Shown: positions 18,515 through 27,571, counted from the first letter of the stretch. The stretch: DNA of 52,997 nucleotides from Clostridia bacterium (GCA_017404025.1 JAFRDD010000151.1:1-52997), one strand, 5' to 3'. The notes: a model not told the origin generated them from the letters alone. Numbers and translations: made by a program.

Positions 18515-20281
18515 CTAATTCAATTTTCCATAATACATATCACTAAACATTCCACCTTTTTCAATCAAGTTATCAAATTTTCCCTCTTCTTCAATATGTC
18601 CTTTATTAAGAACTATTATTCTATCACAATTTTTTAATGTAGTTAGTCTATGTGCAATTGCAATTATAGTTGTATCGTTTTCATCTTTCATTTTTTCAAT
18701 TTCTTCTTGGATATGTTTTTCAGAAGTATTATCTAAAGCAGATGTTGCTTCATCTAATATTAATATTTTAGGTTTTCTTAAAAAGATTCTTGCAATAGCA
18801 ATTCTTTGTCTTTGCCCACCAGATAAATTATTTCCTCCTTCTGAAACCATTGTATCAAATTTTTTTGGCAAACCGTTTATATAATCAAATATATATGCTC
18901 TTTTGGCAGCTTCTTCTACTTCTTCCATAGAAATTTTTCTATCTATTCCATAAGTTATATTGTCATATATTGTTCCTGCAATTAAAAATGGACTTTGTGG
19001 AACTAAAGCGATTATATTTGATATTTCTTTTCTTGATAAATTATTTAGATTAATATTATCTACAATTATTGTTCCATTTGCTTTTTCTAATTTGCATATT
19101 GATTTTATTAAAGAAGATTTTCCACATCCTGATGGTCCTGCTATTCCCAAATATGTTCCTTTATCTATGTTAATACTAAAATTATCTAAAATAATTTTAT
19201 CTTCACTTTCAGGATATGTAAATGTTATATTTTCTATATTAATCATTTCATCTGTAGTTTTATTTTTTGATTTTGTTTTTATTGGTAAATACGAAAAATC
19301 ATTTTCAATTTCTACCATTTTAAAGAAATCTGTCGCAAGTACTGTACATTCTGAGACTTCATCAAATATTCTATGTAATTCTTCTAGTGGTTTTAATAAT
19401 TGATTAAAGCACAAATATGCTGTTAAAACACTACCTACTGAAATAATATTTTTAGTTGCTAAATATGTTGATATTCCAATTACTAAAACCGTAAATACTG
19501 CTTGGTTAATAAATTTTAAACAATCATATAATGCCATTGCTTTATGATGTTTCATTTCTTTTGCTCTTAAAAACTCAGATTTATTATTAAATCGATTTGT
19601 TTCAAAATCTAAACTATCACATATTCTAATTACTTCTATTCCATTAATAAGTTCTACTATAGTTCCATCCATTTCTGATTTACTATTTAAAAGCTCTACT
19701 CTTATTCCTTTTTGGCTTTTTATCTGCCTTAATACTATAAATACTCCTATTGGTATTACTAACATCATTGGCAATGCAAGTGTTATTGGTAAAGTTATAA
19801 ATATAGTTATAATTGCCGCAACACTATTAAATATTGCTGGTGCAAAATCCATAAATAATAATTTAACTAATTTTATTGTACCATCTAAGCATCTATTTAA
19901 TCTTCCATGTATGTTTCCTGTCATATTTTTTCTAAAATATGATAATGGTGCCATTAAAAGAGACTTTATAACCATTCCTCTAGCTTTTTTCTCTGTTGCT
20001 GTAGCTGTATCTTCTACTAAAACTCTTCTTACAATTTTAATAATTTCGTTAATAACATTTACAATTAGAATAAATATAAGAAATGGAATTACTTTTTCAA
20101 ATGAAATAGAATCTTTTGATAAAATGTCATCAGTTAGCCAGCCTATAGCCTTTGGTGTTAATTGTGCTAATACAGATGAAAAAATCATTATTAAAACTAT
20201 TATTAAAAATTTTATTTTTTGTTTTTTGTCTAATAATTTATATATTTTATTTAATACATTAGATAAATTACTTTTTTTCAT
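18515..20281 (-). CDS. ABC exporter, fused membrane and ATPase domains
   Basis: The 588-residue half-transporter (MsbA/LmrA-type) acts as a dimer to export lipids, drugs or peptides. Six membrane helices lie in 1-310, starting IVLIMIFSSVLAQLTPKAIGW. The ATPase has Walker A GPSGCGKSS (about 386-394), the Q-loop, signature LSGGQRQRIAI (about 484-494), Walker B ILILDEATSAL and the H-loop AIAHRLTTL. The substrate cannot be told from sequence. It is a lone gene; no partner half-transporter is adjacent. Confidence 0.93.
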   Translation of the reverse strand: MKKSNLSNVLNKIYKLLDKKQKIKFLIIVLIMIFSSVLAQLTPKAIGWLTDDILSKDSISFEKVIPFLIFILIVNVINEIIKIVRRVLVEDTATATEKKARGMVIKSLLMAPLSYFRKNMTGNIHGRLNRCLDGTIKLVKLLFMDFAPAIFNSVAAIITIFITLPITLALPMMLVIPIGVFIVLRQIKSQKGIRVELLNSKSEMDGTIVELINGIEVIRICDSLDFETNRFNNKSEFLRAKEMKHHKAMALYDCLKFINQAVFTVLVIGISTYLATKNIISVGSVLTAYLCFNQLLKPLEELHRIFDEVSECTVLATDFFKMVEIENDFSYLPIKTKSKNKTTDEMINIENITFTYPESEDKIILDNFSINIDKGTYLGIAGPSGCGKSSLIKSICKLEKANGTIIVDNINLNNLSRKEISNIIALVPQSPFLIAGTIYDNITYGIDRKISMEEVEEAAKRAYIFDYINGLPKKFDTMVSEGGNNLSGGQRQRIAIARIFLRKPKILILDEATSALDNTSEKHIQEEIEKMKDENDTTIIAIAHRLTTLKNCDRIIVLNKGHIEEEGKFDNLIEKGGMFSDMYYGKLN

Positions 20282-20307
20282 ATTTATATTAGCAATTTTC
20301 TATAAAT

Positions 20308-20333
20308 AAAGCACCCTTAAAAAGAGTGCCTTT
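20308..20333 (-). terminator. Terminator of the L,D-transpeptidase gene
   Basis: AAAGCAC (20308-20314) and GTGCCTTT (20326-20333) form a short stem 21 bases after the stop, before the ABC exporter start. Confidence 0.6.
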
Positions 20334-20353
20334 GTGGTGATTATATTGGACAT

Positions 20354-21181
20354 TTAATAAATCGTCACAGTACTTCCGGGCTTTAAGATCTTGAGGATCT
20401 TTACCATGTCATCTTCCGAAACGGCTACACAGCCACCTGTTGGGAAGTCAGGATCTTTCCAGCAGTGCAGAAAGATCGCGTTCCCAGCGTAAGGTACACC
20501 AGCTTTGTTATACCCTAAATCCAGAAAATAGGCATATCTGATAGGGTAGTCAGCTATGTGTTCATCTTCGCTGTAATCCCCATCAGGATCATCTTTACGG
20601 TCAAGCAACGTGTTGTAGTTCTTACCATTAGAACCCGTTGCACACCAGTATGCATCATCATCCAACTTTTGATATGGAATACGGCTCCCAGGGTCATCCT
20701 TTAGACCGTATGTGTTTCCTATTTTCCAAGTTCCAAGTGGAGTTTTAGTATCTCCCTCAGCATGTTTAACAGTACCATTTTTCCCTATCATTGCCTCACA
20801 AGAAAAAATCGACACATACTTTCCATCCTGAGCTTCATAAATGCTAAGTACAGCGTGGCTACCTACTGTACACTTTATTCCAAGACGCATTTCTCCATTG
20901 CGCTCAACAGAGATAGGCTGAGAAAACAATGTTTTTTCATACTCATCCTGGGTACAAATGTCATTGTCAGTTATATAGCCACTCTTGCTTTCAACGAGTT
21001 CTTCATCTACTGTGCTACTTTCAGACATCATAGCTTCTGTAGTTTCCGACTCCTGAATTGCTTTTTGTGTTTCTTGTCCTAATACAACTTCCGCTTCTTT
21101 TGTTGTCTTTACATTCTCTTTGTTATGTGTTTGAGCACATGCAACAGAGAATAAAAAGAAATGATTACCTGCTATAATCAT
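20354..21181 (-). CDS. L,D-transpeptidase (YkuD) lipoprotein, 5' end apparently replaced
   Basis: The 275-residue ORF has a C-terminal YkuD domain (about 125-275) with the motif FLHCWKDPDFPTGGCVAVS, containing the His and catalytic Cys that crosslink peptidoglycan stems through 3-3 bonds. The N-terminal part is a Ser/Thr/Glu-rich linker. The first residues, MIIAGNHFFLFSVACAQ, look like the end of a lipoprotein signal (VAC) without its basic start, and the first ten codons are encoded by the terminator hairpin of the upstream DUF1292 gene. No ribosome binding site is visible. It is GC-richer than its neighbours. Most likely an insert whose native start was lost at the junction; it may be silent or translated by re-initiation. 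Confidence 0.75.
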   Translation of the reverse strand: MIIAGNHFFLFSVACAQTHNKENVKTTKEAEVVLGQETQKAIQESETTEAMMSESSTVDEELVESKSGYITDNDICTQDEYEKTLFSQPISVERNGEMRLGIKCTVGSHAVLSIYEAQDGKYVSIFSCEAMIGKNGTVKHAEGDTKTPLGTWKIGNTYGLKDDPGSRIPYQKLDDDAYWCATGSNGKNYNTLLDRKDDPDGDYSEDEHIADYPIRYAYFLDLGYNKAGVPYAGNAIFLHCWKDPDFPTGGCVAVSEDDMVKILKILKPGSTVTIY

Positions 21182-21192
21182 TTCTTTTTATT
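21150..21192 (-). terminator. Terminator of the DUF1292 gene, overlapping the Ldt start
   Basis: Perfect 18-bp arms (21150-21167, 21175-21192) with a 7-base loop lie immediately after the DUF1292 stop. The ATG of the L,D-transpeptidase frame (21179-21181) is inside the first arm on the minus strand. Confidence 0.8.
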
Positions 21193-21495
21193 TTAGTCTT
21201 CATCTACAAAATCAAAATCATCTTTAAATCTTTCTTTAAAAATTTCAAATACTTTGTTTAAAACTTCTTCATCTTCAACACTTACATAAGATTCTTCTTC
21301 TGAATCTTCATCAGTATCTTCTACTTTTAGTATTACTACTTCTCCTTCTTCTTCATCTCCATCCTCTGTTATTGGTAATAATACAACATATTCTTCTTCG
21401 TCTAATTCTATTAAGTCTAAAAATTCAAATTGTACTTCATTTCCATTTTCATCATTTAGAACAATTATATTGTCTAATTCTTCGTTTTCTTCCAT
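21193..21495 (-). CDS. DUF1292 family protein (YrzB-like)
   Basis: The 100-residue, very acidic protein has the DUF1292 pattern: IIVLNDENGNEVQFEFLDLIELDEEEYVVLLP and EGEVVILKVEDTDEDSEE. It is the third gene of the classical Firmicutes set ireB-ruvX-yrzB (here 22238, 21983, 21495, all minus). The function is not established. Confidence 0.9.
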   Translation of the reverse strand: MEENEELDNIIVLNDENGNEVQFEFLDLIELDEEEYVVLLPITEDGDEEEGEVVILKVEDTDEDSEEESYVSVEDEEVLNKVFEIFKERFKDDFDFVDED

Positions 21496-21557
21496 TTTCT
21501 TCTCCTCTCTATTTTTATTTTGTAAGCCATAACTATAATATATTATTTTTAAAAAAA

Positions 21558-21983
21558 TTACAATAGTTTTTTATTTTTATTTAAATATGTTTCTAAAATA
21601 TACACTGCAGATATAGTATCCACTATATTTCTTTTTTTATTCTTATTAATTTCTAATAAATTCATAGTTTTATGTGCAGCAACTGTTGTAAGTCTTTCAT
21701 CTATTGATTCAATTTTTATTTTATTGTATTTGCATTTTAGCTTATGAATAAATTTTTCTGTTATTTCTGCTCTTTCAGATTTTGTTCCATTCATATTAAA
21801 TGGCATTCCAACAACAATTGTATCTATTTCATATTTTTCCATTATTTCATCTAGTCTTTTTAAAACTAATTTATCTGAATTTTTTCTTTCTATTGTTTCT
21901 AATCCTTGAACTGTTATATTAAGAGCATCAGTTATTGCCGTTCCAACTCTAGCATCACCATAATCAATTCCTAAAATTCTCAT
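21558..21983 (-). CDS. ruvX: Putative pre-16S rRNA nuclease / Holliday junction resolvase YqgF
   Basis: The 141-residue RNase H-fold protein has MRILGIDYGDARVGTAITD (first catalytic Asp), VVGMPFNMNGT (second), SIDERLTTVAA and the C-terminal DTISAVYILETYL with catalytic Asp. The family processes the 5' end of 16S rRNA in E. coli. It sits between ireB and DUF1292, 3 bases after ireB. Confidence 0.95.
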   Translation of the reverse strand: MRILGIDYGDARVGTAITDALNITVQGLETIERKNSDKLVLKRLDEIMEKYEIDTIVVGMPFNMNGTKSERAEITEKFIHKLKCKYNKIKIESIDERLTTVAAHKTMNLLEINKNKKRNIVDTISAVYILETYLNKNKKLL

Positions 21984-21986
21984 TTA

Positions 21987-22238
21987 TTATTCAATCCCTA
22001 TATAATTTTTAACTAATTTTTCTAATAGTTCATCTCTTTCTATAGCTCTTATTTTTATTCTGGCATCATTATGGCTAGTAATATATGTTGGATCTCCAGA
22101 AAGAATATATCCAACTATTTGATTTATTGGATTATATCCCTTTTCTTGCAAAGCTTCGTAAACATCCTTCAAAATTTCTTTTGCTTTTACATTGTCATCT
22201 CTTTCTACTCTAAAATTCATTGTTTTGTCAAAATCCAT
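21987..22238 (-). CDS. ireB: IreB family regulatory phosphoprotein (UPF0297)
   Basis: The 83-residue protein matches the family almost throughout: [39 protein letters not shown]. In Enterococcus IreB is a substrate of the Ser/Thr kinase IreK that tunes cephalosporin resistance. The start follows GGAGGGATATT. First gene of the set with ruvX and the DUF1292 gene. Confidence 0.95.
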   Translation of the reverse strand: MDFDKTMNFRVERDDNVKAKEILKDVYEALQEKGYNPINQIVGYILSGDPTYITSHNDARIKIRAIERDELLEKLVKNYIGIE

Positions 22239-22254
22239 AATATCCCTCCATATT

Positions 22255-23337
22255 TTAAATATTATTTATTTCACTTTCATCTGGATCAGCATTATCAAGA
22301 TATTTCTCTAATTTTTTTAGAACTTCTTCTATTCCAGTTCCTTTGTAATAATATGATACTACAAAATTTAATTCTGGGCATACACCTTCATTTTCCCCAT
22401 CTTCTGATAATGCTATGCTCATATTTTCAATTGTTTCTTTTCTATCATTTAAAAATTCTGCCACTCCACTAATTTCAGCTCCTGAAAATGCAATAACAAA
22501 TTTTGGCCCCATATATCTTATAAATATATAATTGTCTGATATATTCTCTTTTATATATTTACTTACTTCAGTTATAACTTTATTTCCTAATTCTCTTGAA
22601 TAATTCTCATTAATTTCTTTTAGGTTAATAATTTTAAACATACAAATTGTTGATTTTGTATATTGATCTATTATCTTTTTACCTTCACCATATAAATACT
22701 CTTCAGATTTCAATCCAGAAAATTCATCAGTTCTAACTATAGATTCTAATATATTTTGATGATTTACAGTTTTTAAAACTGATACTATATTATCTTTTAC
22801 AACTTCTAATATGGTACTGTCTATATTATCAAAATTATGCGGTTTTCCACTCTCTATAATCCAATATCCAACATATACATTATCAAAATATAAAGGGAAA
22901 AATATAGCAGATTTTGCTCTTCCCATTTCAGATTTCTGGTAAGACAATTTTTCATCATCACTATTTACAGAAACATACTGAGGAGATGCTGTTGTTATGC
23001 TATCTTTAAAATTTTCATCATCTTGTAAAGATTTTAATGTATCCCAATGTCTTTCATCGACATTTGATGCTTTTACTACATATTCTGTACCATCAAATAC
23101 TACTATTGTTGAATATTGTATTTGATATTTTTCTATTATTAATTCATTGATTTTCTTTATCTTATAATCAACACTGGTGTCTTCGCCAATAGTATTCATA
23201 AAATCTTGTACAATTGCTAAGTTTTTTATTCTTTGATCTGTATTTTGAAATCTTTTTATTTTAGATTGTATATTAAAATTATATATAATCAACCCTATTA
23301 TTATTATTGCTAAAATAACTAATATTATTGTCTGCAA
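22255..23337 (-). CDS. Membrane-anchored GAF protein with degenerate GGDEF domain
   Basis: The 360-residue protein has an N-terminal membrane helix (2-20), a GAF sensor domain (about 45-185) and a C-terminal GGDEF-like fold (about 200-345). The GGDEF signature is replaced by MGPKF (in [12 protein letters not shown]), so it is unlikely to make cyclic di-GMP and may bind a ligand or partner. A TTG start (23335-23337) is used, preceded by a GGGGGG-type site. It directly precedes ireB (16 bases) and follows the CpaE-like gene (23 bases), so all may be co-transcribed. Confidence 0.75.
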   Translation of the reverse strand: MQTIILVILAIIIIGLIIYNFNIQSKIKRFQNTDQRIKNLAIVQDFMNTIGEDTSVDYKIKKINELIIEKYQIQYSTIVVFDGTEYVVKASNVDERHWDTLKSLQDDENFKDSITTASPQYVSVNSDDEKLSYQKSEMGRAKSAIFFPLYFDNVYVGYWIIESGKPHNFDNIDSTILEVVKDNIVSVLKTVNHQNILESIVRTDEFSGLKSEEYLYGEGKKIIDQYTKSTICMFKIINLKEINENYSRELGNKVITEVSKYIKENISDNYIFIRYMGPKFVIAFSGAEISGVAEFLNDRKETIENMSIALSEDGENEGVCPELNFVVSYYYKGTGIEEVLKKLEKYLDNADPDESEINNI

Positions 23338-23360
23338 TCTTTTTTCCCCCCTTTTGTTCT

Positions 23361-25901
23361 TTATTTTTTGTATCTACTATTATAACTTGGTTTTGGTGGT
23401 TGATATTTCGAATTACTCTTTGAACTTGAACTTGAGCTTGGGTATACCATTTTTTTAAGGTCTTTTAGTACTTGCATAAATGATTTTGAATATCCTCTTA
23501 TTGAAATATTACAATTAATTATTGCTTCTAGGTATTTAGTATATACATCTTCTTCAAATGGTATTGTTAAATATTTTACTGTATCCCTATCAAATAAGTC
23601 AATATTAAATGACATTGAAGGATCATTATAGCATGACATACCACCTATTATTATTTTTTCATTTACACCACGTATATTAACACATTTATTTAAAATAATT
23701 CTTATTCTATCTTTTTCTAATGCATTTTGTGTTTCTAGTTCTCTTAAAAAAGCTGTTAGTGGCTGAATTGTAAGTATATCTAGAGATTGCACTAGATAAG
23801 TTTCTTGTGATTGTCTGAAATAATCAGCTGGTGTTTCAAAGTCGCAATCTATTAAAACTAAAGAATAATTTTGAACTAGTGTCTTTAATATTGCTCCCGA
23901 ATTTTGAATGTCAACATGATCATTTGGCATAGCTGTATAAATTGTTAAATTAGGGTTTTCTTCAATTCCATTTGCTATTCCATTTACAAGATTATTAATA
24001 CTATCTACTGCATTTTTTCTTAATTGTTCTTCATTTCTTGTGTATATATAATATGAATTTCTATTTTTGGTTGTATCTAATATAGCTGTTTTTATACCAT
24101 TTGCGGATGTATAAGCAGCTAAATTATTAACAATAAATGATGTTCCATTTTTACTTGTTCCTACAAAAGATACTACTTTTTTGTCTGGTGTTAATAAAGT
24201 AGATATATCTATATTTGAGTTTATTGCTTTATTATTAAAATTAAATTGTTGATTATCGTACTGTTGATTGTTATATTGTTGTTCATTATATTGTTGGTTA
24301 TTATACTGTTGGTTTCCATATTGTTGTTCATCATACTTTTGATCATAAAAGTCAAAACCTGGCATTATTGTATTTTCTTCTGTATTCTTTTTCATAGTTT
24401 CATATTGTTGTGTTGTTTTTTTATCAGTAATTGGTTCAAACTCATTTTGTTCTTCTTGATTAATTTCATTATCATCTATAGGATCTGGTAATATCTCATC
24501 AAAAAAGTCATCACTAAATCCTGGCATTACTGATTCATTGTTAATATTGTCCATCTTTTCTTTATCATTATCGTCAAATCCAGGAATTATGCTACTTTCC
24601 TCTATTAAGTCAGACTTTGGAGGAATGTAATTATTATTTTTAAATCCTGGCAATATGTCTTCTAATGGTTCTAAAGTTCTAGTATTACCATTTTCTTCTG
24701 GTAATGGATTTTTTCTTGGTCTTCCTCTTCTTTTTGGTTCCACATTTTCTACTTGTTCGGGAATTGGATTTTTTCTTGGTCTTCCCCTTCCTCTTTTTGG
24801 CTCTTCCATTATTGGTTCATTTTCCAACATTGGTAAACTTTCTATTACTTGATTATTTGTTATATTCTCATTTTCTTTTCTTTGACTATTAACTGTAGGT
24901 ACAGGTCTTACTCTTGGAGTATTTATTATAGGTTCTTCTATAATATTTTCTTCAAATGCTGGCCCATTTTTTATTATTGATTGTACTTGTCTTGTTTGAT
25001 TTACTGGTGGGTATTGTGGCATTGATTCAACTTGTTTTCTTGGCTTTGGCCTTGTTAATTTTTTTACATTTCCGAAATTCACTTCTGAAGGCACTACAAC
25101 AGGATTAGAAAAATTACTAATTGCATTATTCTCTGTTTTTAATAATTGTTTACTTATCCCTCCGCTTTTTTCTTTCTTATCTTTTATCTCGTTAATTGCA
25201 GATTGTGAAAATGCCATAACCTGTTGATATTTAGGAGATCTTTCTTCCAAAACAGCTCTGACATTCAAAGGTAAAAACTTACATATTACTTTTAATTGTA
25301 CATCTGTATACTGTGATGCTATATTATCAAAACTTCTTATATATTGTTCTTCATTTTTTCCTAATTTTTTATAATGAGCTAATATATTTTGTATTTCTAC
25401 CTCACTAACGCCATTTTCATTTTCAGATTGATAATTTACATCTTCAACATCAATTTTATAATATGTTTTTGCTTCTTTTTTTGAACGTGGCTTATTAATA
25501 AGTCTACAAACTTCATCTATGCTTCTGTCGTTTCCTATAACTGCATTATATATACTTATTCCAAATAATTTTATAAGCATTTGTTCAGATTTTGTTCGTC
25601 TATCAGAACAAATAAGTATAATAGGTATATCTTCTCCTCTAAAATTTGATGCCTCATCACTGATACTATCTAACTTATCAAAAATAATTTTATCAATTTG
25701 AGAAAATTGATTATTTGGAAAAATTTCTAAATCTTCACTTATAACTATTCTATCATAAGATTTATCCTTTTGTATTTCTTTTAAAATTGCATTAAAGTAA
25801 TAAACATTTTTATAAGAAATTATCTCTTTATAAACCTTTTGATATTTTTTTACAATTGCATTTGATATCTCTTCATTACTTACAGCAAATAAAACTTTCA
25901 T
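23361..25901 (-). CDS. Large CpaE/MinD-like protein with AT-hook-like motifs and Gln-rich repeats
   Basis: The 846-residue protein has an N-terminal receiver-like domain (1-150; MKVLFAVSNEEISNAIV, YDRIVISEDLE). The long disordered middle contains two AT-hook-like motifs (RGRGRPRKNP about 368-378, RRGRPRKNP about 390-398), four PGF-containing motifs (LPGF, IPGF, MPGF, MPGF; about 415-515) in acidic context, and a Gln/Tyr/Asn repeat (about 520-552). The C-terminal P-loop fold (about 580-830) resembles CpaE/MinD with a degenerate Walker A (VGTSKNGTSF). The receiver plus ATPase layout is that of CpaE proteins that position pili, but no pilus genes adjoin. It lies 3 bases after the small membrane protein gene. 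Confidence 0.7.
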   Translation of the reverse strand: MKVLFAVSNEEISNAIVKKYQKVYKEIISYKNVYYFNAILKEIQKDKSYDRIVISEDLEIFPNNQFSQIDKIIFDKLDSISDEASNFRGEDIPIILICSDRRTKSEQMLIKLFGISIYNAVIGNDRSIDEVCRLINKPRSKKEAKTYYKIDVEDVNYQSENENGVSEVEIQNILAHYKKLGKNEEQYIRSFDNIASQYTDVQLKVICKFLPLNVRAVLEERSPKYQQVMAFSQSAINEIKDKKEKSGGISKQLLKTENNAISNFSNPVVVPSEVNFGNVKKLTRPKPRKQVESMPQYPPVNQTRQVQSIIKNGPAFEENIIEEPIINTPRVRPVPTVNSQRKENENITNNQVIESLPMLENEPIMEEPKRGRGRPRKNPIPEQVENVEPKRRGRPRKNPLPEENGNTRTLEPLEDILPGFKNNNYIPPKSDLIEESSIIPGFDDNDKEKMDNINNESVMPGFSDDFFDEILPDPIDDNEINQEEQNEFEPITDKKTTQQYETMKKNTEENTIMPGFDFYDQKYDEQQYGNQQYNNQQYNEQQYNNQQYDNQQFNFNNKAINSNIDISTLLTPDKKVVSFVGTSKNGTSFIVNNLAAYTSANGIKTAILDTTKNRNSYYIYTRNEEQLRKNAVDSINNLVNGIANGIEENPNLTIYTAMPNDHVDIQNSGAILKTLVQNYSLVLIDCDFETPADYFRQSQETYLVQSLDILTIQPLTAFLRELETQNALEKDRIRIILNKCVNIRGVNEKIIIGGMSCYNDPSMSFNIDLFDRDTVKYLTIPFEEDVYTKYLEAIINCNISIRGYSKSFMQVLKDLKKMVYPSSSSSSKSNSKYQPPKPSYNSRYKK

Positions 25902-25904
25902 TTG

Positions 25905-26312
25905 TTACCCCCTTCCAAATTTTACAAACACAGCAAATGCTAATGGTAATATTTGGCATATAATTAATAATGTCATAGAAGTTACAATAAGAACATTACC
26001 TTGTTCTAATGTATCTAATTTTCTAATACCAATAATATATTTTTTTATAACTCCTATTACAATCCCTAAAAAACATAATGGAATACTATATTTTCTTACT
26101 AAACTTAATATATAAGCTGTAGTTCCATATGTTTCAGTTCCATACTTTTCATTATAGTCTTCTCTAGTTTTTAATGCTTTGTCTTTAATTTCAATAATTT
26201 TGCTTTCTACTTTTGGGTCTAACACTTTGTCTTCTGCATATGCAACATTACAAAAAACTGTTAAAAAAACTATAACTATTAAACAAAAAAATGCTACTAC
26301 TGTTTTTTTCAT
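25905..26312 (-). CDS. Small secreted protein with two membrane helices
   Basis: The 135-residue protein has a signal peptide (1-26, ending AYA), a charged segment (27-62), then two membrane helices (about 75-93 and 106-130) joined by a basic loop IRKLDTLEQG. The architecture (signal plus two helices) resembles VirB2/TrbC-type subunits, but the similarity is general only. It is translationally close to the CpaE-like gene (3 bases), suggesting a joint function at the membrane. Confidence 0.65.
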   Translation of the reverse strand: MKKTVVAFFCLIVIVFLTVFCNVAYAEDKVLDPKVESKIIEIKDKALKTREDYNEKYGTETYGTTAYILSLVRKYSIPLCFLGIVIGVIKKYIIGIRKLDTLEQGNVLIVTSMTLLIICQILPLAFAVFVKFGRG

Positions 26313-26430
26313 TTAATTAGCCCCTTTCTTCTATCTTTTTTAGTCCATAATCATTCAACTATATACCTATATATAATACAATATTATTAAAAAAATATCA
26401 AGAATTTTGAGTAAAATTTTGAAAATATAA

Positions 26431-26524
26431 TGAAAAAAAGTTGCCAAAGGGACGGTTCTCTTGGCAACTTCAAGTCAAAATAAAAAGTTGCCAAGAGAAC
26501 CGTCCCTTTGGCAACTTTTTTTCA
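26431..26524. repeat. GGGACGGTTC dispersed repeat, 40-bp perfect inverted repeat
   Basis: Arms 26431-26470 and 26485-26524 are perfect 40-bp complements. Each arm itself contains AAGTTGCCAA and its complement, so it can fold as a cross or one long hairpin. It lies directly downstream of the 26530-26643 gene (minus) and can serve as its terminator. Confidence 0.9.
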
Positions 26525-26529
26525 TTTTA

Positions 26530-26643
26530 CTAGCAGCATCCTCTATTATTACCGCAACAGCAACAAATTAATAATATAAGGATTATTATCCAACAACAGT
26601 CATCACCAAATCCAAATCCACCGCATCCTCTATTTTCTGGCAT
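26530..26643 (-). CDS. Small cysteine-rich hydrophobic protein (37 residues)
   Basis: ATG at 26641-26643 follows GGAGGGATATTC. The product begins MPENRGCGGFGFGDDCCW, continues with a hydrophobic Ile/Leu run, then CCCCGNNRGCC. Such Cys/Gly-rich proteins with one short membrane segment are common in Clostridia and resemble the YjcZ-like spore proteins of Bacillus. Role unknown; a spore or membrane location is inferred. Confidence 0.75.
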   Translation of the reverse strand: MPENRGCGGFGFGDDCCWIIILILLICCCCGNNRGCC

Positions 26644-26783
26644 GAATATCCCTCCTTCCATATATGTTCATTTTTCAATTAGTCTTTTGTTTTTTCTCAT
26701 TTTCATCTGTATAATATATAATATGGAATACGAATAATTTGGTGATTAAATAAAAAATTTTTTTATTTTTTTTAAAAAAAGTA

Positions 26784-26812
26784 TTGACAAGCATAAAAAA
26801 ATCTTGTATACT
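26784..26812 (+). promoter_or_regulatory. Promoter of the tRNA cluster
   Basis: TTGACA (26784-26789), 17 bases, then TATACT (26807-26812), 28 bases upstream of tRNA-Val. Confidence 0.85.
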
Positions 26813-26839
26813 AAATCTCGTCGAAAGACAATGAGTCAT

Positions 26840-26915
26840 GGTCGCTTAGCTCAGCTGGGAGAGCATCTGCCTTACAAGCAGGGGGTCACAGGTTCGAGCC
26901 CTGTAGCGACCACCA
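26840..26915 (+). tRNA. tRNA-Val (anticodon UAC)
   Basis: Full cloverleaf with 7-bp acceptor GGTCGCT/AGCGACC, anticodon loop CTTACAA, T-loop TTCGAGC and encoded CCA. Confidence 0.97.
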
Positions 26916-26921
26916 TTTTAT

Positions 26922-26998
26922 GGCCCGGTAGTTCAGTTGGTTAGAACGCTAGCCTGTCACGCTAGAGGTCGACGGTTCGAGCCCGTTCCGGGTCGCCA
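26922..26998 (+). tRNA. tRNA-Asp (anticodon GUC)
   Basis: Acceptor GGCCCGG/CCGGGTC, anticodon loop CTGTCAC within a CTAGC/GCTAG stem, T-loop TTCGAGC, discriminator G and encoded CCA. Confidence 0.97.
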
Positions 26999-27022
26999 TT
27001 TTTTTATTTATAAATATTTTTT

Positions 27023-27098
27023 GGCTCGATAGCTCAGTTGGTAGAGCAGGGGACTGAAAATCCCCGTGTCAGTGGTTCGATTCCACTTCGAGCCACCA
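27023..27098 (+). tRNA. tRNA-Phe (anticodon GAA)
   Basis: Acceptor GGCTCGA/TCGAGCC, anticodon loop CTGAAAA within GGGGA/TCCCC, encoded CCA. Third gene of the Val-Asp-Phe cluster. Confidence 0.97.
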
Positions 27099-27101
27099 CA
27101 A

Positions 27102-27134
27102 AAAACAACAGAAATTATTCTCTGTTGTTTTTAT
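27102..27134 (+). terminator. Terminator of the tRNA cluster
   Basis: AAACAACAGA and TCTGTTGTTT form the stem, followed by T-rich sequence. The GC-richer insert's promoter begins directly after. Confidence 0.8.
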
Positions 27135-27163
27135 TTGTATTTTTTGTCGAATTATGTTATAAT
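27135..27163 (+). promoter_or_regulatory. Promoter of the 27236-27562 orphan
   Basis: TTGTAT (27135-27140), 17 bases, then TATAAT (27158-27163) with a TG upstream. It immediately follows the tRNA terminator. Confidence 0.7.
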
Positions 27164-27235
27164 ATAATTGTCTAGTTAATTCACACATTCAGCGCTAAAC
27201 ATCTTTTATTTACAGCTTGAGAGGAGGCTTTATAT

Positions 27236-27562
27236 ATGCTTAAATTCTTGGAAACTTATTATGAAAGTGTTCCATTTTTACTTTTGGGTGCTATAATCCT
27301 GCACATAGTACTCATGCCTGTCTCTGGACGGTATGAATATAAAAAGCTCTTTAGGAGATTAAACACCAGATGTTTTTTATCAGGGTTAGTCGCATACCAA
27401 TCTCTAATTATTGGTGGGATAGGTATTTATCTAAACCGCGGATGGACAAATATTATTTTTCTCTATCTAGGCATTAGATGTATACTAACATGTGTACATG
27501 ACTATTCCTTGCTAACACAATTAGCAAAAGAAAAAAATGAAAATGAAAATTCAGAAAAATAA
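27236..27562 (+). CDS. Small membrane protein, orphan insert carrying an in-frame CGG
   Basis: The 108-residue protein has about three membrane segments (12-28, 47-66, 72-88) and a charged C-terminus (KEKNENENSEK). A GAGAGGAGG site sets the start. It has its own promoter and terminator, is GC-richer than the tRNA and groEL neighbours, and belongs to the class of single-gene inserts. Codon 32 is CGG (27329-27331), followed by a long continuous open frame, so here the zero frame looks intended. A +1 shift at this codon would stop after about 11 more residues. No family recognised. Confidence 0.7.
   Translation: MLKFLETYYESVPFLLLGAIILHIVLMPVSGRYEYKKLFRRLNTRCFLSGLVAYQSLIIGGIGIYLNRGWTNIIFLYLGIRCILTCVHDYSLLTQLAKEKNENENSEK
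27329..27331 (+). other. In-frame CGG without apparent frameshift
   Basis: Context GGA CGG TAT. This is the only in-frame CGG I found outside the four split genes, and it is in GC-richer, probably acquired DNA. It is the critical counter-example for the CGG hypothesis. Confidence 0.8.
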
Positions 27563-27571
27563 AAGATGTTT

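Noticed and set aside
23500..24500. Plus-strand open frames opposite the CpaE-like gene
   Set aside because: They mirror the Gln-rich and disordered coding region and are Leu/Ile-rich shadows with no RBS.
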